Part shown: one piece after another, positions 8,064-17,087 of the stretch
Position numbering within the stretch: the first letter of the stretch is position 1
How the letters are laid out: each line of letters begins with the position of its first letter
Origin: Massilia sp. ZL223
Lineage (GTDB): Bacteria > Pseudomonadota > Gammaproteobacteria > Burkholderiales > Burkholderiaceae_D
NCBI RefSeq assembly: GCF_018119395.1
Contig: NZ_JAGPWD010000020.1
Span: 33,122 to 97,121 of the forward strand
DNA length: 64,000 bases
Direction of reading: 5' to 3'
Position numbers and translations under genes: made by a program
The notes under the pieces: generated by a model
Seen by the model: the letters and a program-made list of their open reading frames with translations, nothing else
Told to the model about the DNA's origin: nothing
The model's database searches: none

Positions 8064-8675
8064 TCACTTTAACGTTGCCAGGACCTGCATCACGCGCGCC
8101 GCGCGCTGCTCGACCGTCCCCGTGAGGACCGTATAGGCGATGCCGCGCGCATCGAGGTCCTCCAGCACCAGCCGCTGGATGCGCGTACGCCACGCCGCAT
8201 TCTCGCGCACGCCCGGCTCTTCCTCGTAAGGGATATCGTCGGCGCACACGAAATGGTGCAGATAGCGCGTGCGGCACGCGTCCGCATAGCGCAGCAGCGC
8301 GGGCGGCACGGGCTCGGCGACTTGGCCGAAGCAGAGACCAAGCAGCAGAGTCGTCAGCGCGTTGGTGTCGACGAACACATAAGGTCCCAGGGCGCGGGCG
8401 ACGGCCGCGTCTTCGGCATCGCGATGGCGCTCGGCGATCTCGACGTAGTCGGCCGCATCCAACTGCCCCTGCTTTTCTTCCCAGATGAAGCGCCCGACCT
8501 CGGGCACGAATTCGGCGCCGCATTGCCGCGCCAGGTGCAGCGCCAGGGTCGACTTGCCGGTCGACTCGGCGCCGACGAACGCCACCATCCTGCTGCCTTG
8601 CTGCGCTTCCATGCCTGCTTCCATTCCGAGACTCATGTGGACCGCCATCCTAGCCGATGCGGCCGGCTTGCTCAA
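8064..8675 (-). CDS. NadR-like nicotinamide riboside kinase / AAA family ATPase
   Basis: P-loop protein of up to 203 residues resembling the ribosylnicotinamide kinase domain of NadR. The Walker A is GAESTGKSTLA, the DTN aspartate motif lies in VFVDTNALTT, and the C-terminal DDIPYEEEPGVRENAAW resembles the NadR lid segment. No nucleotidylyltransferase or helix-turn-helix domain is attached. The start given (TTG at 8675) overlaps the P450 stop by four bases; ATG codons at 8648, 8636 and 8588 are alternatives. Substrate nicotinamide riboside is inferred from the family only. Confidence 0.75.
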   Translation of the reverse strand: MSKPAASARMAVHMSLGMEAGMEAQQGSRMVAFVGAESTGKSTLALHLARQCGAEFVPEVGRFIWEEKQGQLDAADYVEIAERHRDAEDAAVARALGPYVFVDTNALTTLLLGLCFGQVAEPVPPALLRYADACRTRYLHHFVCADDIPYEEEPGVRENAAWRTRIQRLVLEDLDARGIAYTVLTGTVEQRAARVMQVLATLK

Positions 8676-10096
8676 CTGGACGGCGCAATCCGTTCCAGCT
8701 TCAGGTGCAGCGATGTAGCTGGACGCAAGGTGACGTTCAGGACAGGCTGCGGCGGCGCCATTCCTTCCGGCACGGACAAGGTGAAGCGCTGCAGGATCAT
8801 AGCCGCGATCACCGTCATCTCCGTCAGCGCCAGGTGCTGGCCGAGGCAGACGCGCGGCCCCGCCCCGAAAGGCATGAAGGTCCCGCGCGGCGCGCTTGCC
8901 GCCTCCTCGATGAAGCGCTCCGGCCGGAAACAGTCCGGCTCAGGAAACCAGCGCGGGTCGCGCTGCATCAGGCCGAGCGGCACGGTCAGGATGGTACGCG
9001 CCGGCAGCGTCCAGCCACCGAGACGCACCGGCTTGATCGCGCGGCGGCTCATCAGGATCGGCGCGGCCGGGTACAGGCGCAGGGTTTCCTGCAGCGTGCG
9101 GTCCAGGTAATCCAGTGCAGGCAAGTCCTCGAGCGTCGGCGCGCGGCCGTCCAGGACCATCTGCACTTCGCGGCGCGCCTCGGCCTGGGCCTGAGGATTG
9201 GCGGCCATGCACCAGGCCCACCAGCTCAGGGTAGCGGCGGTGGTCTCGTGGCCGGCCAGGAAGGCCGTCATGCATTCGTCGCGCACGGCATCGAGCGGCC
9301 AGGCGCCGCTGTCCGCGCGGTGCAGTTGGAGCAGGCGGGTCAACAGATCGCCTGGCCAGGCCTCGATGGACATGGCCAGGCGCGCGTCGATCTGGCGGTC
9401 GATCAAGGCCTTCAGCGCGGCGATGTTGCGGCGCTTCTCGCGCTTCCAGGGCATCCAGTCGGGCCAGCTGGCCGGCCAGAACATCTCCTGGTTGGCGTTC
9501 ACGCTCAGCATGTGGATGGCGCCCTCGGCCAGCCTTGCGTCGTCGCCGATCTCGCTCGAGAACATCATGCGCATGATGACCTCCATGGCCAGCGCCGTCA
9601 GCGCGCTCTCGACCGGCATCGCGGCGCCGCCGGCGGGCCAGCGCTCCAGCGCCTGCGCCGTTGCCGCGGCGATCGCCGGCGCGAAAGCCTTGACCACTTT
9701 CGGCGCGAACGCCGGTTGCAGGGCCTGGCGCTTGGCGTGCCAGCGCACTCCCTCCTCGACCAGCACGCTGCGTCCATGCAGCTGCGAGAAAATCCGGATG
9801 CCGCGCTCCCAGCGTATGTGGGCGTCGTGCTGGTTCACCAGCAGTTCGCGCACGAGCTGGGGATTGCTGACGATGACCTGGTGCTCCGGCCAGATGCGCA
9901 GGTGCACCACGTCGCCGTAGGCCTTGCGCCACGCGTCGAGGGCGCCGGGCATGTCGCGCGCCATGCGCGCCAGCAAGCTCCAGCCGGTGAGGCCGGCGCG
10001 CGGGCCGGGCGGCCACACGCCGGGCGGATGAAGGACCGGAGCAGGCGGCATGCCGTCCGCATGAAAAGGGCAGCGGGAAGAGGTAGGCGTTGTCAT
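8672..10096 (-). CDS. cytochrome P450
   Basis: A 474-residue heme monooxygenase. The heme ligand is Cys417 in FGAGPRVCLGQ. The oxygen-activation motif AGHETTAATL is on the I helix and ExxR is seen in ETLRLYP. The PERF-type segment is RPERF. The overall layout is closer to the fatty-acid/CYP4-BM3-like branch than to CYP101 types, but the substrate is unknown. No reductase or ferredoxin gene is adjacent. The start at 10096 (MTTPTSSRCPF) is preferred over a longer frame. Likely coupled with the kinase gene downstream; divergent from an AraC-type gene 87 bases away. Confidence 0.93.
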   Translation of the reverse strand: MTTPTSSRCPFHADGMPPAPVLHPPGVWPPGPRAGLTGWSLLARMARDMPGALDAWRKAYGDVVHLRIWPEHQVIVSNPQLVRELLVNQHDAHIRWERGIRIFSQLHGRSVLVEEGVRWHAKRQALQPAFAPKVVKAFAPAIAAATAQALERWPAGGAAMPVESALTALAMEVIMRMMFSSEIGDDARLAEGAIHMLSVNANQEMFWPASWPDWMPWKREKRRNIAALKALIDRQIDARLAMSIEAWPGDLLTRLLQLHRADSGAWPLDAVRDECMTAFLAGHETTAATLSWWAWCMAANPQAQAEARREVQMVLDGRAPTLEDLPALDYLDRTLQETLRLYPAAPILMSRRAIKPVRLGGWTLPARTILTVPLGLMQRDPRWFPEPDCFRPERFIEEAASAPRGTFMPFGAGPRVCLGQHLALTEMTVIAAMILQRFTLSVPEGMAPPQPVLNVTLRPATSLHLKLERIAPSS

Positions 10097-10183
10097 GAGG
10101 GCGATTTTCACGCTGCATGAAAGCGCCGTCTTGAATCCAAACGACATCGACAGACGTGAGGAAGCTTTTTATACTTTGACATC

Positions 10184-11107
10184 ATGAAGCTCGATCGCCA
10201 GTCCATCGTCCCGTCCTGCCCCAGCCGCCTCGCGCGTGCGCCGCGCGTGCCAGGGCCGGACGGTCCGCGCGACCGGCTGAGCCTTGCCCCGCCCGCGCTG
10301 CAAGGGGCGCTGGTGGCCCTGGTCAGCCGCGACACCTCGCACCTGGTGCTCGACGATGCGCAGCGGCTGTCGCACTTCCCGGCCTCGCCGCTGGTGACCT
10401 TGTCGTGGTATCACGGCGTCGATATGGGCCTGGTCGACGCGCGCGGCTGGCAGGCTTTCGGCGCCCGTGTCGTCGTCTCGGGCAGCCAGTCGCATCCAAC
10501 CGTCAGCTGGGCGCCGACCACCGGCCGCGGCTACATGGCCTGTTTCGCGCCGGATGTGGCGCAGCAGTTGTTCGGGCTGGATCCGGCCACGATCCAGGAC
10601 CGTTTCGTACCGGCGCAGGCGGTGATGGATCCCGAATGGACGCCATTCTTCGACGCGCTGCTGGGCGCCGCCGACGACGCGGCGGTCATGGCGGTACTGA
10701 CGGCTTTCCTGGGCGAGCGCTGGCGCATTGCCCAGGGACGCGCGTCGACCCGGCCTTCGCTGCGCCAGTTCGGACGGCATTGGGTGGAGCAGCTGGCCTG
10801 GCGAGCGCACGAGTGGCGACGCACGGCCGGCACGCGCCAGGTGGAGCGGCGCATTAAATCCTTCAGCGGCCGGTCGCTGCGCCAGTGGCAGGCGATCACC
10901 CGCACCGAGGGATTGTTCTTCGCGGCGCGCGAGCGCTACGAGCAGGGACGCAGCTTCGACTGGGCCACGCTGGCGCAGGACGAAGGCTTCGCCGACCAGG
11001 CGCATATGAGCCGGGCCGCCAAGCAGATTACGGGATTCGCGCCGACCGAGTTCGCACAGCGATTTATCGAGGACGAGTCGTTCTGGATCTATCGGCTGTG
11101 GATTTGA
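10184..11107 (+). CDS. AraC-family transcriptional regulator
   Basis: A 307-residue protein with a C-terminal AraC helix-turn-helix domain (about residues 210-300), including SFDWATLAQDEGFADQAHMS and the second helix ending in TGFAPTEFAQRF. The N-terminal 200 residues form a sensor region without a recognised motif. It is divergent from the P450 gene and is the most likely regulator of the P450/kinase pair. The start at 10184 follows an AT-rich stretch; no strong ribosome site is seen. Confidence 0.88.
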   Translation: MKLDRQSIVPSCPSRLARAPRVPGPDGPRDRLSLAPPALQGALVALVSRDTSHLVLDDAQRLSHFPASPLVTLSWYHGVDMGLVDARGWQAFGARVVVSGSQSHPTVSWAPTTGRGYMACFAPDVAQQLFGLDPATIQDRFVPAQAVMDPEWTPFFDALLGAADDAAVMAVLTAFLGERWRIAQGRASTRPSLRQFGRHWVEQLAWRAHEWRRTAGTRQVERRIKSFSGRSLRQWQAITRTEGLFFAARERYEQGRSFDWATLAQDEGFADQAHMSRAAKQITGFAPTEFAQRFIEDESFWIYRLWI

Positions 11108-11116
11108 GGCCGCGCC

Positions 11117-11293
11117 TCAGGGCTGCGGTTTGCGCTGGAAAATCCGGTCCGGGCGCAGCAGGATCATGAATCCAGCAATGATGCCGAAGACGACAGGTAT
11201 GTCGTCACAGGCAAAAATGCCGTTCACCACCAAAAACCATACCGCCACGGCGGCGATCCCCGCCGACAGGCCAATTCTTTCAATCCACCGCAT
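11117..11293 (-). CDS. small membrane protein
   Basis: A 58-residue ORF starting MRWIERIGLSAG. It has two hydrophobic stretches, about residues 9-28 and 33-47, joined by ACDD, and a basic tail ending QRKPQP. This is the normal look of a two-span inner membrane protein. It converges with the AraC gene, whose stop lies 9 bases away. I do not recognise a family. Codon use is compatible with the genome, so it is probably real. Confidence 0.5.
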   Translation of the reverse strand: MRWIERIGLSAGIAAVAVWFLVVNGIFACDDIPVVFGIIAGFMILLRPDRIFQRKPQP

Positions 11294-11538
11294 TCACACC
11301 CCTGCTACCGAAACACCACGCCTGGACGATCTTGTTTTCGTTATTCGCCAGTTAAGAGATGCGTATTCTGACAGTAATTCATGTCTAAAAATCCTCAGAT
11401 CGTCACATCTTGAACAGATAAGTTCACCGAAGCGGGTCAACTCCTGGGCGCAGGCAGTTGTTGCTCAAGTACTAACGTGCTACGCTGCCTTCCGATGCCG
11501 CCCGAAGAGCGGCCGATACGACACTCGAGGAGACCAGG

Positions 11539-12000
11539 ATGTGGAAACAAACTCTGCTCGGCGCATTGCTGCTGTGCTCGCTGGGCCAGGCTGCGGCCCA
11601 GCATGACGGGGCGCCGATGCCCCAATACGATAGCGTGCTGGCCAGCTCGCTCGGCGCGGACGAACGGGGTATGCGTCCCTACGTGTTCGTGATCCTCAAA
11701 ACCGGGCCCAACAAGGTCCCGGAAGGCGCCGAACGCACCAAGATGTTCCAGGGCCACTTCGCTAACATGGCAAGGCTGGCCGCGGAGAAGAAACTGGTCC
11801 TGGCCGGCCCGCTCGACGGCGTCGACGGCCGCCGCGGCATTTTCGTGTTTGCCACGCCGGATATCGACGAAGCGAAAAAAATGGTGGCGACCGATCCGGT
11901 GATCGTCAATGGCGAGATGGTGGCCGAGTATCACAAGCTGTACGGTTCGGCAGCGCTGATGATGGTGAACGACGTGCACAACAAGATTCGCAAGAAGTAG
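11539..12000 (+). CDS. secreted YciI-family protein
   Basis: A 153-residue protein with a signal peptide (MWKQTLLGALLLCSLGQAAAQ) and a YciI-like ferredoxin-fold domain. The segment EKKLVLAGPLDG and the following FATPDIDEAKKMVATDP are typical of the family. YciI proteins are small dimeric enzymes or sensors with poorly known roles; periplasmic versions are common in this group of bacteria. GAGGAGACCAGG precedes the ATG. The 245 bases upstream hold nothing I can identify beyond a likely promoter region. Confidence 0.8.
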   Translation: MWKQTLLGALLLCSLGQAAAQHDGAPMPQYDSVLASSLGADERGMRPYVFVILKTGPNKVPEGAERTKMFQGHFANMARLAAEKKLVLAGPLDGVDGRRGIFVFATPDIDEAKKMVATDPVIVNGEMVAEYHKLYGSAALMMVNDVHNKIRKK

Positions 12001-12103
12001 CCCGATACAGAGTTAGGGGCTGCTTCGGATCCAAAGCAGAAACGGCCAAGAGTCTGTAATCGGCCAGAAGCGGCCTTTACCGAAAGCAAATTTCCCCAAC
12101 CTG

Positions 12104-12628
12104 ATGTTGCCGCTCCCCTTCATTGAACGTTTCGCCCCTTTGAATCGAATTGGTCGCATTGTTATCGCTTTGATGATGGCAGCAAGCGCTGTCCCAGTGC
12201 TTGCGTGTGGACCAGCGGCCCCACAAGACTATGCGAAGACAGAAAAGCGTGTCCGCGAACGATTCAATAGCGTCGATTCGGTAGTGATCGCTACTCTCCT
12301 CAATGTTGAGCAGGTAAAAAAGATTGATATGGAAATCGAGCTAGTGGGCGAAAAGTCAACCTTCAGGATTGATCGCGTATTTAAGGGGCGCGCGAAGCCA
12401 GGCGACAAGCTGATCCTTAATACTTACAGTACTTGTGCTAATTACGTTGTAGAGAAATGGGATGGCCCCAACGGCCCGATTATTTCATCACGGCGTTGGC
12501 TGATTTACCGAAACCAGTCAGAGACCCAGATGCCGCGTCACGATCTGGCACAACCGATTGATATTGCCGCGTACGACATCAAGGTGCTACCCAGTCTCGT
12601 TGCAGGACGCTCCAATAAGCTTCGCTAG
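12104..12628 (+). CDS. hypothetical secreted protein, AT-richer than neighbours
   Basis: A 174-residue ORF with an N-terminal hydrophobic stretch IVIALMMAASAVPVLA followed by CGP, consistent with export. The rest is a beta-rich domain with FRIDRVFKGRAKPGDKL and a second cysteine in TYSTCANY, an arrangement reminiscent of NTR/TIMP-like domains, though this is only a resemblance. Base composition is visibly lower in GC than the flanks, and no ribosome site is clear, so recent acquisition is likely. It converges with the radical SAM gene. Confidence 0.55.
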   Translation: MLPLPFIERFAPLNRIGRIVIALMMAASAVPVLACGPAAPQDYAKTEKRVRERFNSVDSVVIATLLNVEQVKKIDMEIELVGEKSTFRIDRVFKGRAKPGDKLILNTYSTCANYVVEKWDGPNGPIISSRRWLIYRNQSETQMPRHDLAQPIDIAAYDIKVLPSLVAGRSNKLR

Positions 12629-12738
12629 CATGGCGAAAGTCAGTTAAAAGAATGCCAAAGAATGTCTGGTTCGGGTCGCTCGATAACCAACGTACTCGTA
12701 TCCCGTTTGGCCAACACCCGGACAGACATTCCACCACA

Positions 12739-13923
12739 TCAGAACAGGTCGAGCTGTCCCGTCGCATTGCCGTTCTGCTTGCCCGGCGTCGGCGGCACGA
12801 TCAGCGGCCGCCGGAACTGCGAGGTGTCGAGCCTGCCAAAGCGTCCACGCAACTCGGTCATGCCCAGCCGTTCGACGGTCTTGTAGAAACGCTGGCGTAT
12901 CAGATCCGCCCACACGCCCTCCCCCTGCATGCGCTTGGAGAAATCGCTGTCGTAATCCTTCCCTCCCCGCATGTCGCGGATGCGGTTCATCACACGCTGG
13001 GCGCGGTCGGAGAAATGCGCCTGCAGCCATTCCTGGAACAGCGGATTGACCTCGTGCGGCAAGCGCAGCACCACGTAATGCGCACCGGTCGCGCCCGCAT
13101 TGAACGCGGCTTCGAGAATGCGTTCGATCTCCGGCTCGGTCACAAAAGGAATGATGGGCGCCACGCTCACGCTGACCGGAATGCCTGCCTCGCTCAGGGT
13201 CCGGATGGTGCGCAGGCGCCGCTCCGGCGCAGCCGCGCGGGGTTCAAGGGTGCGGGCAATGCGCGGATCGAGCGTGGTGAGGGTCACCGCCGCGCAGGCC
13301 AGGCGCTGCTCGGCCATCGGCGCCAGTAGATCGATGTCGCGCTCCATCAGCGAGGATTTGCTGATCAGGCCCACCGGGTGGCGGCACTCGTACAACACTT
13401 CCAGCACGCGGCGCGTGATCTTCAGCTCCCGTTCGCAGGGCTGGTAGGCGTCCGTGTTGACGCCGAGGGCGATGTTCTCCGGCACATAGCCCGGCCGGGC
13501 CAGTTCGCGCCGCAGCAGGTCGGGCGCATTGACCTTGGCGAACAGGCGGCTTTCGAAGTCCAGCCCCGGCGACAGGCCGAGGTAGCTGTGCGTCGGCCGC
13601 GCGAAGCAATAAATGCAGCCGTGCTCGCAGCCACGATAGGGATTGAGCGAGACATTGAAGGGAATGTCCGGCGAGGTGTTGCGCGTGAGGATGCTCTTTG
13701 CGTATTCATCGGTGACGACCGTCTTCACCGGCGAGGCCTCGCCGTCTTCCTCGTCCCAGCCGTCGTCGAAATGCTCACGGCCATTGACCTCGTAGCGCCC
13801 CTGCAGGTTGGACACCGCACCGCGTCCCTTGCGCGCAGCAGGCGGCAGCGGCCCGAGCATCGGCTGCTCGTCCACGGGTTCTCTCCGGATCGGCGGTTTG
13901 GGGTCGGACACGGCTGGCTCCAT
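12739..13923 (-). CDS. PA0069-family radical SAM protein
   Basis: A 394-residue radical SAM enzyme. The 4Fe-4S cluster motif is CEHGCIYC, just after the NVSLNPYRG segment that marks the SplB-like PA0069 family. The later segment VSVAPIIPFVTEPE fits the barrel. The family is related to spore photoproduct lyase, but its reaction is unknown in non-sporing bacteria. The C-terminus ends GQLDLF. The ATG given lies inside a near-consensus LexA operator, so an SOS-linked DNA-repair role is plausible; a start at 13860 (MLGPLPP) would leave the operator fully upstream. Confidence 0.85.
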   Translation of the reverse strand: MEPAVSDPKPPIRREPVDEQPMLGPLPPAARKGRGAVSNLQGRYEVNGREHFDDGWDEEDGEASPVKTVVTDEYAKSILTRNTSPDIPFNVSLNPYRGCEHGCIYCFARPTHSYLGLSPGLDFESRLFAKVNAPDLLRRELARPGYVPENIALGVNTDAYQPCERELKITRRVLEVLYECRHPVGLISKSSLMERDIDLLAPMAEQRLACAAVTLTTLDPRIARTLEPRAAAPERRLRTIRTLSEAGIPVSVSVAPIIPFVTEPEIERILEAAFNAGATGAHYVVLRLPHEVNPLFQEWLQAHFSDRAQRVMNRIRDMRGGKDYDSDFSKRMQGEGVWADLIRQRFYKTVERLGMTELRGRFGRLDTSQFRRPLIVPPTPGKQNGNATGQLDLF

Positions 13924-13942
13924 ACTGTATATTTATACAGTA
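13923..13942. promoter_or_regulatory. LexA operator (SOS box)
   Basis: TACTGTATATTTATACAGTA differs from the classical E. coli consensus box by one central base and has the full CTGT-N8-ACAG core. It lies between the DTW gene and the radical SAM gene and overlaps the annotated ATG of the latter. Betaproteobacterial LexA uses the same core, so this is a strong prediction of SOS control. Confidence 0.85.
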
Positions 13943-13955
13943 TGTTACGCCGTTC

Positions 13956-14573
13956 TCAGGCTCGACTCAAGTGCGGGTCGTAGGCGGCCTGTTGCTGCAC
14001 AAAGCCGCCGAATGCGTCCAGCAGCGCCTGGTAACGCCCTGCATCGCCTTCCAGTTGCCCAAGAGCCAGCGCTGCCGCCTCCAGGCTCGACAGCTGGTGC
14101 GGCGCATGCGCCTTGCGGATGCGGTAATTCGACGGCGCCACGTCCATCAGGGCCAGCCGCGGCAGGCGCTGCAAGACGGGATTCAGGTAGAGCATCTTGC
14201 GGCTCTTGCGCCAGGTGGCATCCAGCACCACCAGGCGCACTTGCGCGGCCGGCAAGGCTTGCCAGGCGGGCGGCGCCGGCAGCAGCGGGTCATTGGCGGT
14301 GTCCGGATACAGCAGCACCGGCGTGCGCGCATCCGCATGCAGCAGCGCGTCGAGCTGCGCGGCATCGAAGGCCTCGCCGACCGCCAGCGCGCTGCCGGCC
14401 ACGCTCAGGTGCAGCAGGCGCGCGCTGTTCTTGGCGTTGTGGACTTCCAGCGGATGCTGCAGCACCAGCAAAGCGGCCTGAGTATGCACCGGCGCGATCC
14501 AGCGGCAGATGCAGGCGGAGGCGGGGCGCAGGCAGGCGGCGCAGGTCGGGCGTTTGACGGCAGGCTGGTTCAT
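13956..14573 (-). CDS. DTW-domain tRNA-uridine aminocarboxypropyltransferase
   Basis: A 205-residue member of the DTW family (TapT/YfiP), which adds the acp group of acp3U47 in tRNA from S-adenosylmethionine. An N-terminal zinc-type cysteine set is visible in CAACLRPASACIC. The name-giving motif appears as LDATWRKSRKM, with A between D and T as in many members. The LYPDT segment and the SNYRIRK stretch also match. It reads toward the radical SAM gene but a LexA box separates them. Confidence 0.88.
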   Translation of the reverse strand: MNQPAVKRPTCAACLRPASACICRWIAPVHTQAALLVLQHPLEVHNAKNSARLLHLSVAGSALAVGEAFDAAQLDALLHADARTPVLLYPDTANDPLLPAPPAWQALPAAQVRLVVLDATWRKSRKMLYLNPVLQRLPRLALMDVAPSNYRIRKAHAPHQLSSLEAAALALGQLEGDAGRYQALLDAFGGFVQQQAAYDPHLSRA

Positions 14574-14615
14574 GGGGCGGCGGTATAAGGCCGCGATTGT
14601 AGCGCAGACACGTGT

Positions 14616-15998
14616 TCAGGGCACCGGCGTCCAGCCGCCTCCCAGCGCCCGGTACAGATCGACGTGGGCCGCCAGCAAGCTGGCGCGCAGCTGCAGCACG
14701 CTCAGGTCGGCGTTGAAGGCGTTGCGCTGCGCGTCCAGCTCTTCCAGGTAAGACGCGTAGCCGTTGGCGTAGCGGTTGTGCGCGACCCGCAGCACCTCGT
14801 TGGCGGCCACGCGCCGCTTTTCCGCTTCCTCCAGCTGGCGCCGCAGTCCCTGCATGCCGGCCAGCGCGTTCTCGGTTTCGGCGAAGGCGGTGCGCACCAC
14901 GTTCTCGTAGGCATAGACAGCGCGGTCGCGCGCGGTACCCGCGATCTCGGCCTGGGCGCGCAGGCGGCCCGCATCGAAGATCGGGGCCAGCACGCTGCCG
15001 CCGATGCTCCACAAGTCCACCGGCGATTGCAGCAGGCCCGGCAAGGTGCGCCCTGCCACGCCAAGCGAGGCATTCAGGCGGATCGCGGGCAGCAGCTGGT
15101 CGCGCGCGGCGGCCAGGCCGGCGTCGGCGGCGGCCACCAGCTGTTCGGCCTGGGCGATGTCGGGACGGCGCCGCAGCAGTTCCGATGGCAGGCCGGGGCC
15201 AGGAACAGGCATGCGCAGCGCCGCCAGTCCCGCGCCGCGCGCCACCAGTCCCGGGCTCGCGCCCAGCAGCAGGTTCAGGGCCTGTTCCTGCTGGGCGATC
15301 GCGCGCTCCAGCTGGGGAACGGCGCCGGCGGTGGCGTGCAGCTCGGCCTCGGCCTGCGACATCTCCAGGCGCGAGCTGTAGCCGACGTCGAACTGGTGCC
15401 GGGCCAGCGCGAACGAACGCTCGCGTGAGGCCAGGGTGGCGCGGGCCAGCGCCAGCTGGGCGTCCAGGCCCAGCAGATTGAGGTAGCCCGACGCGGTGCT
15501 GGCCGCCACCGCCAGCGCCGCCGAGTCCAGCGCGGCCTGCTGCGACTGGGCCTCGAAACGCGCCGCCTGGGTGGTAGAGGCGAGGCGTCCGAACAGGTCG
15601 AGTTCATAGCTGGCCTGCGCGCTGCCCACCAGCGACGTCGATTCCACCGGCTCGCCGAAGGGACCGATGGCGCGCGCCCGCGTCGGCGCGAAAGCCAGGT
15701 TCAGTGCCGGCAGGCGCGCGCTGTCCGCCACCCGCACCCGCGCCTGGTATTCCTGCAGGCGGCTGCGCGCGATCTTCAGGTCGCCGTTGCTGTCGAGCGC
15801 GCGGCGCACCAGCGCATCGAGGGCCGGGTCGCCGAAGGCGCGCCACCAGTCACGCTCCACGCTGGCGGATGCGGCGGGCGCCTGCGTGCGCCAGGCTTGC
15901 GGCAGGTCCAGGGACGATACGGGCGCCGGCTGCGGCGCCATCGCGCAGGCCGCTAGCAGCACCGGCGCCAGCGCCAGGCAGGAATAGCGCAGCTTCAT
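14616..15998 (-). CDS. outer membrane efflux lipoprotein, NodT family
   Basis: TolC-like outer membrane channel of 460 residues. The N-terminus MKLRYSCLALAPVLLAACA is a lipoprotein signal with lipobox LAAC. Two repeated outer membrane factor halves follow, seen in the LDALVRRALDSNGDLKIA and RRRPDIAQAEQLVAAAD segments. It completes the efflux pump encoded by the two upstream genes and its ATG overlaps the adaptor stop by four bases. Substrates are unknown. Confidence 0.92.
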   Translation of the reverse strand: MKLRYSCLALAPVLLAACAMAPQPAPVSSLDLPQAWRTQAPAASASVERDWWRAFGDPALDALVRRALDSNGDLKIARSRLQEYQARVRVADSARLPALNLAFAPTRARAIGPFGEPVESTSLVGSAQASYELDLFGRLASTTQAARFEAQSQQAALDSAALAVAASTASGYLNLLGLDAQLALARATLASRERSFALARHQFDVGYSSRLEMSQAEAELHATAGAVPQLERAIAQQEQALNLLLGASPGLVARGAGLAALRMPVPGPGLPSELLRRRPDIAQAEQLVAAADAGLAAARDQLLPAIRLNASLGVAGRTLPGLLQSPVDLWSIGGSVLAPIFDAGRLRAQAEIAGTARDRAVYAYENVVRTAFAETENALAGMQGLRRQLEEAEKRRVAANEVLRVAHNRYANGYASYLEELDAQRNAFNADLSVLQLRASLLAAHVDLYRALGGGWTPVP

Positions 15999-17086
15999 CG
16001 CGCTTCCTTTGCCGCGGAAGCGGTATCGATGGTCGCCACCACCGACATGCCGGGGCGCAGCCGCTGCGCGAGCGGCTGGTTGGCGTCGATGCTGATGCGC
16101 ACCGGGATGCGCTGGGCGATCTTGACGAAGTTGCCGGTGGCGTTGTCGGGCGCGATCACCGCGAATTCCGAGCCGGTGGCCGGCGAGATGCGCTCCACAT
16201 GGCCGCGAAGCTGCGCATCGTTGAGCGCGTCGACCGTGAAGCTGACCGGCTGCCCAAGGCGCACGTCGGCCATCTGCGTTTCCTTCATGTTGGCGATCAC
16301 CCACAGCTGCTTCGGCACCAGGGCGGTGAGCTGGGCGCCGGCGTTCACGAAGGCGCCCTGGCGCACCGCCACCTGCCCCAGCTGGCCGTCGCGCGGCGCA
16401 AGGATGCGGGTGTTGGCCAGGTCGATCTCGGCCAGCTTGACGGCCGCCTCGGCGCTCGCCACCGCCGCCTCCAGCGAACCGCGATTGACGTCGACCGAGC
16501 GCTGGTTCTGGCGCGCGATCTCCAGCGCCGCCCTGGCCTGGTCGCGCGCGGCAAGCGCCTGCGCCTGGGCCGCGCGCGCCTGGTCGCGCTCGCGCGCCGA
16601 CAGAGAGCCGTCCTGCGCCAGTTCCTCGACCCGGCGCAGGTCGGCCTGGGCCTTTTTCGCCTGGGCCTCGCTCGACGCCAGGGCCGCCCTGCCCTGTTCG
16701 ATGCTGGCCTGGGCGCTGCCGCGCGTCTGCGCATAGTTTTCCAGCGCCGCGCGGCGGTTGGCCAGCTCGGCGCGCGCCTGCGCCAGGCGCTGGGACGGAA
16801 TGCGGTCGTCGATGCGCATCAGGAGTTCGCCCTGGCGCACCTGCTGGAAGTCCTGCACCAGCACCTCGACCACGTAGCCGGACAGCTGCGGACTGATGAT
16901 GGTCACCTGGCCCCGCACGAGCGCGTTCTCGGTACTCTGCAAGGCGCTGCGGAAAGGCGGCAGGCGCCAGGCATAGAGCACCAGCAGGACGCCGACCAGC
17001 GCGACGGCGCCGAAGATGAGCGCGCTGAGCAGGATCTTGCGCGGCGGCCGGGCCGCCGTGGAGGGAGTGGTGGAAGGTTCTGGCAT
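15995..17086 (-). CDS. HlyD-family membrane fusion protein (EmrA-like)
   Basis: Periplasmic adaptor of 363 residues. There is one transmembrane helix near residues 19-40 (ILLSALIFGAVALVGVLLVLY written in part), then the barrel-sandwich start IISPQLSGYVVEVLVQD, a long alpha-helical hairpin rich in Ala, Arg and Glu, the second lipoyl half ILAPRDGQLGQV, and a beta-barrel domain. It bridges the MFS pump and the NodT channel. The gene begins one base after the MFS stop. Confidence 0.92.
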   Translation of the reverse strand: MPEPSTTPSTAARPPRKILLSALIFGAVALVGVLLVLYAWRLPPFRSALQSTENALVRGQVTIISPQLSGYVVEVLVQDFQQVRQGELLMRIDDRIPSQRLAQARAELANRRAALENYAQTRGSAQASIEQGRAALASSEAQAKKAQADLRRVEELAQDGSLSARERDQARAAQAQALAARDQARAALEIARQNQRSVDVNRGSLEAAVASAEAAVKLAEIDLANTRILAPRDGQLGQVAVRQGAFVNAGAQLTALVPKQLWVIANMKETQMADVRLGQPVSFTVDALNDAQLRGHVERISPATGSEFAVIAPDNATGNFVKIAQRIPVRISIDANQPLAQRLRPGMSVVATIDTASAAKEAR

Positions 17087-17087
17087 A

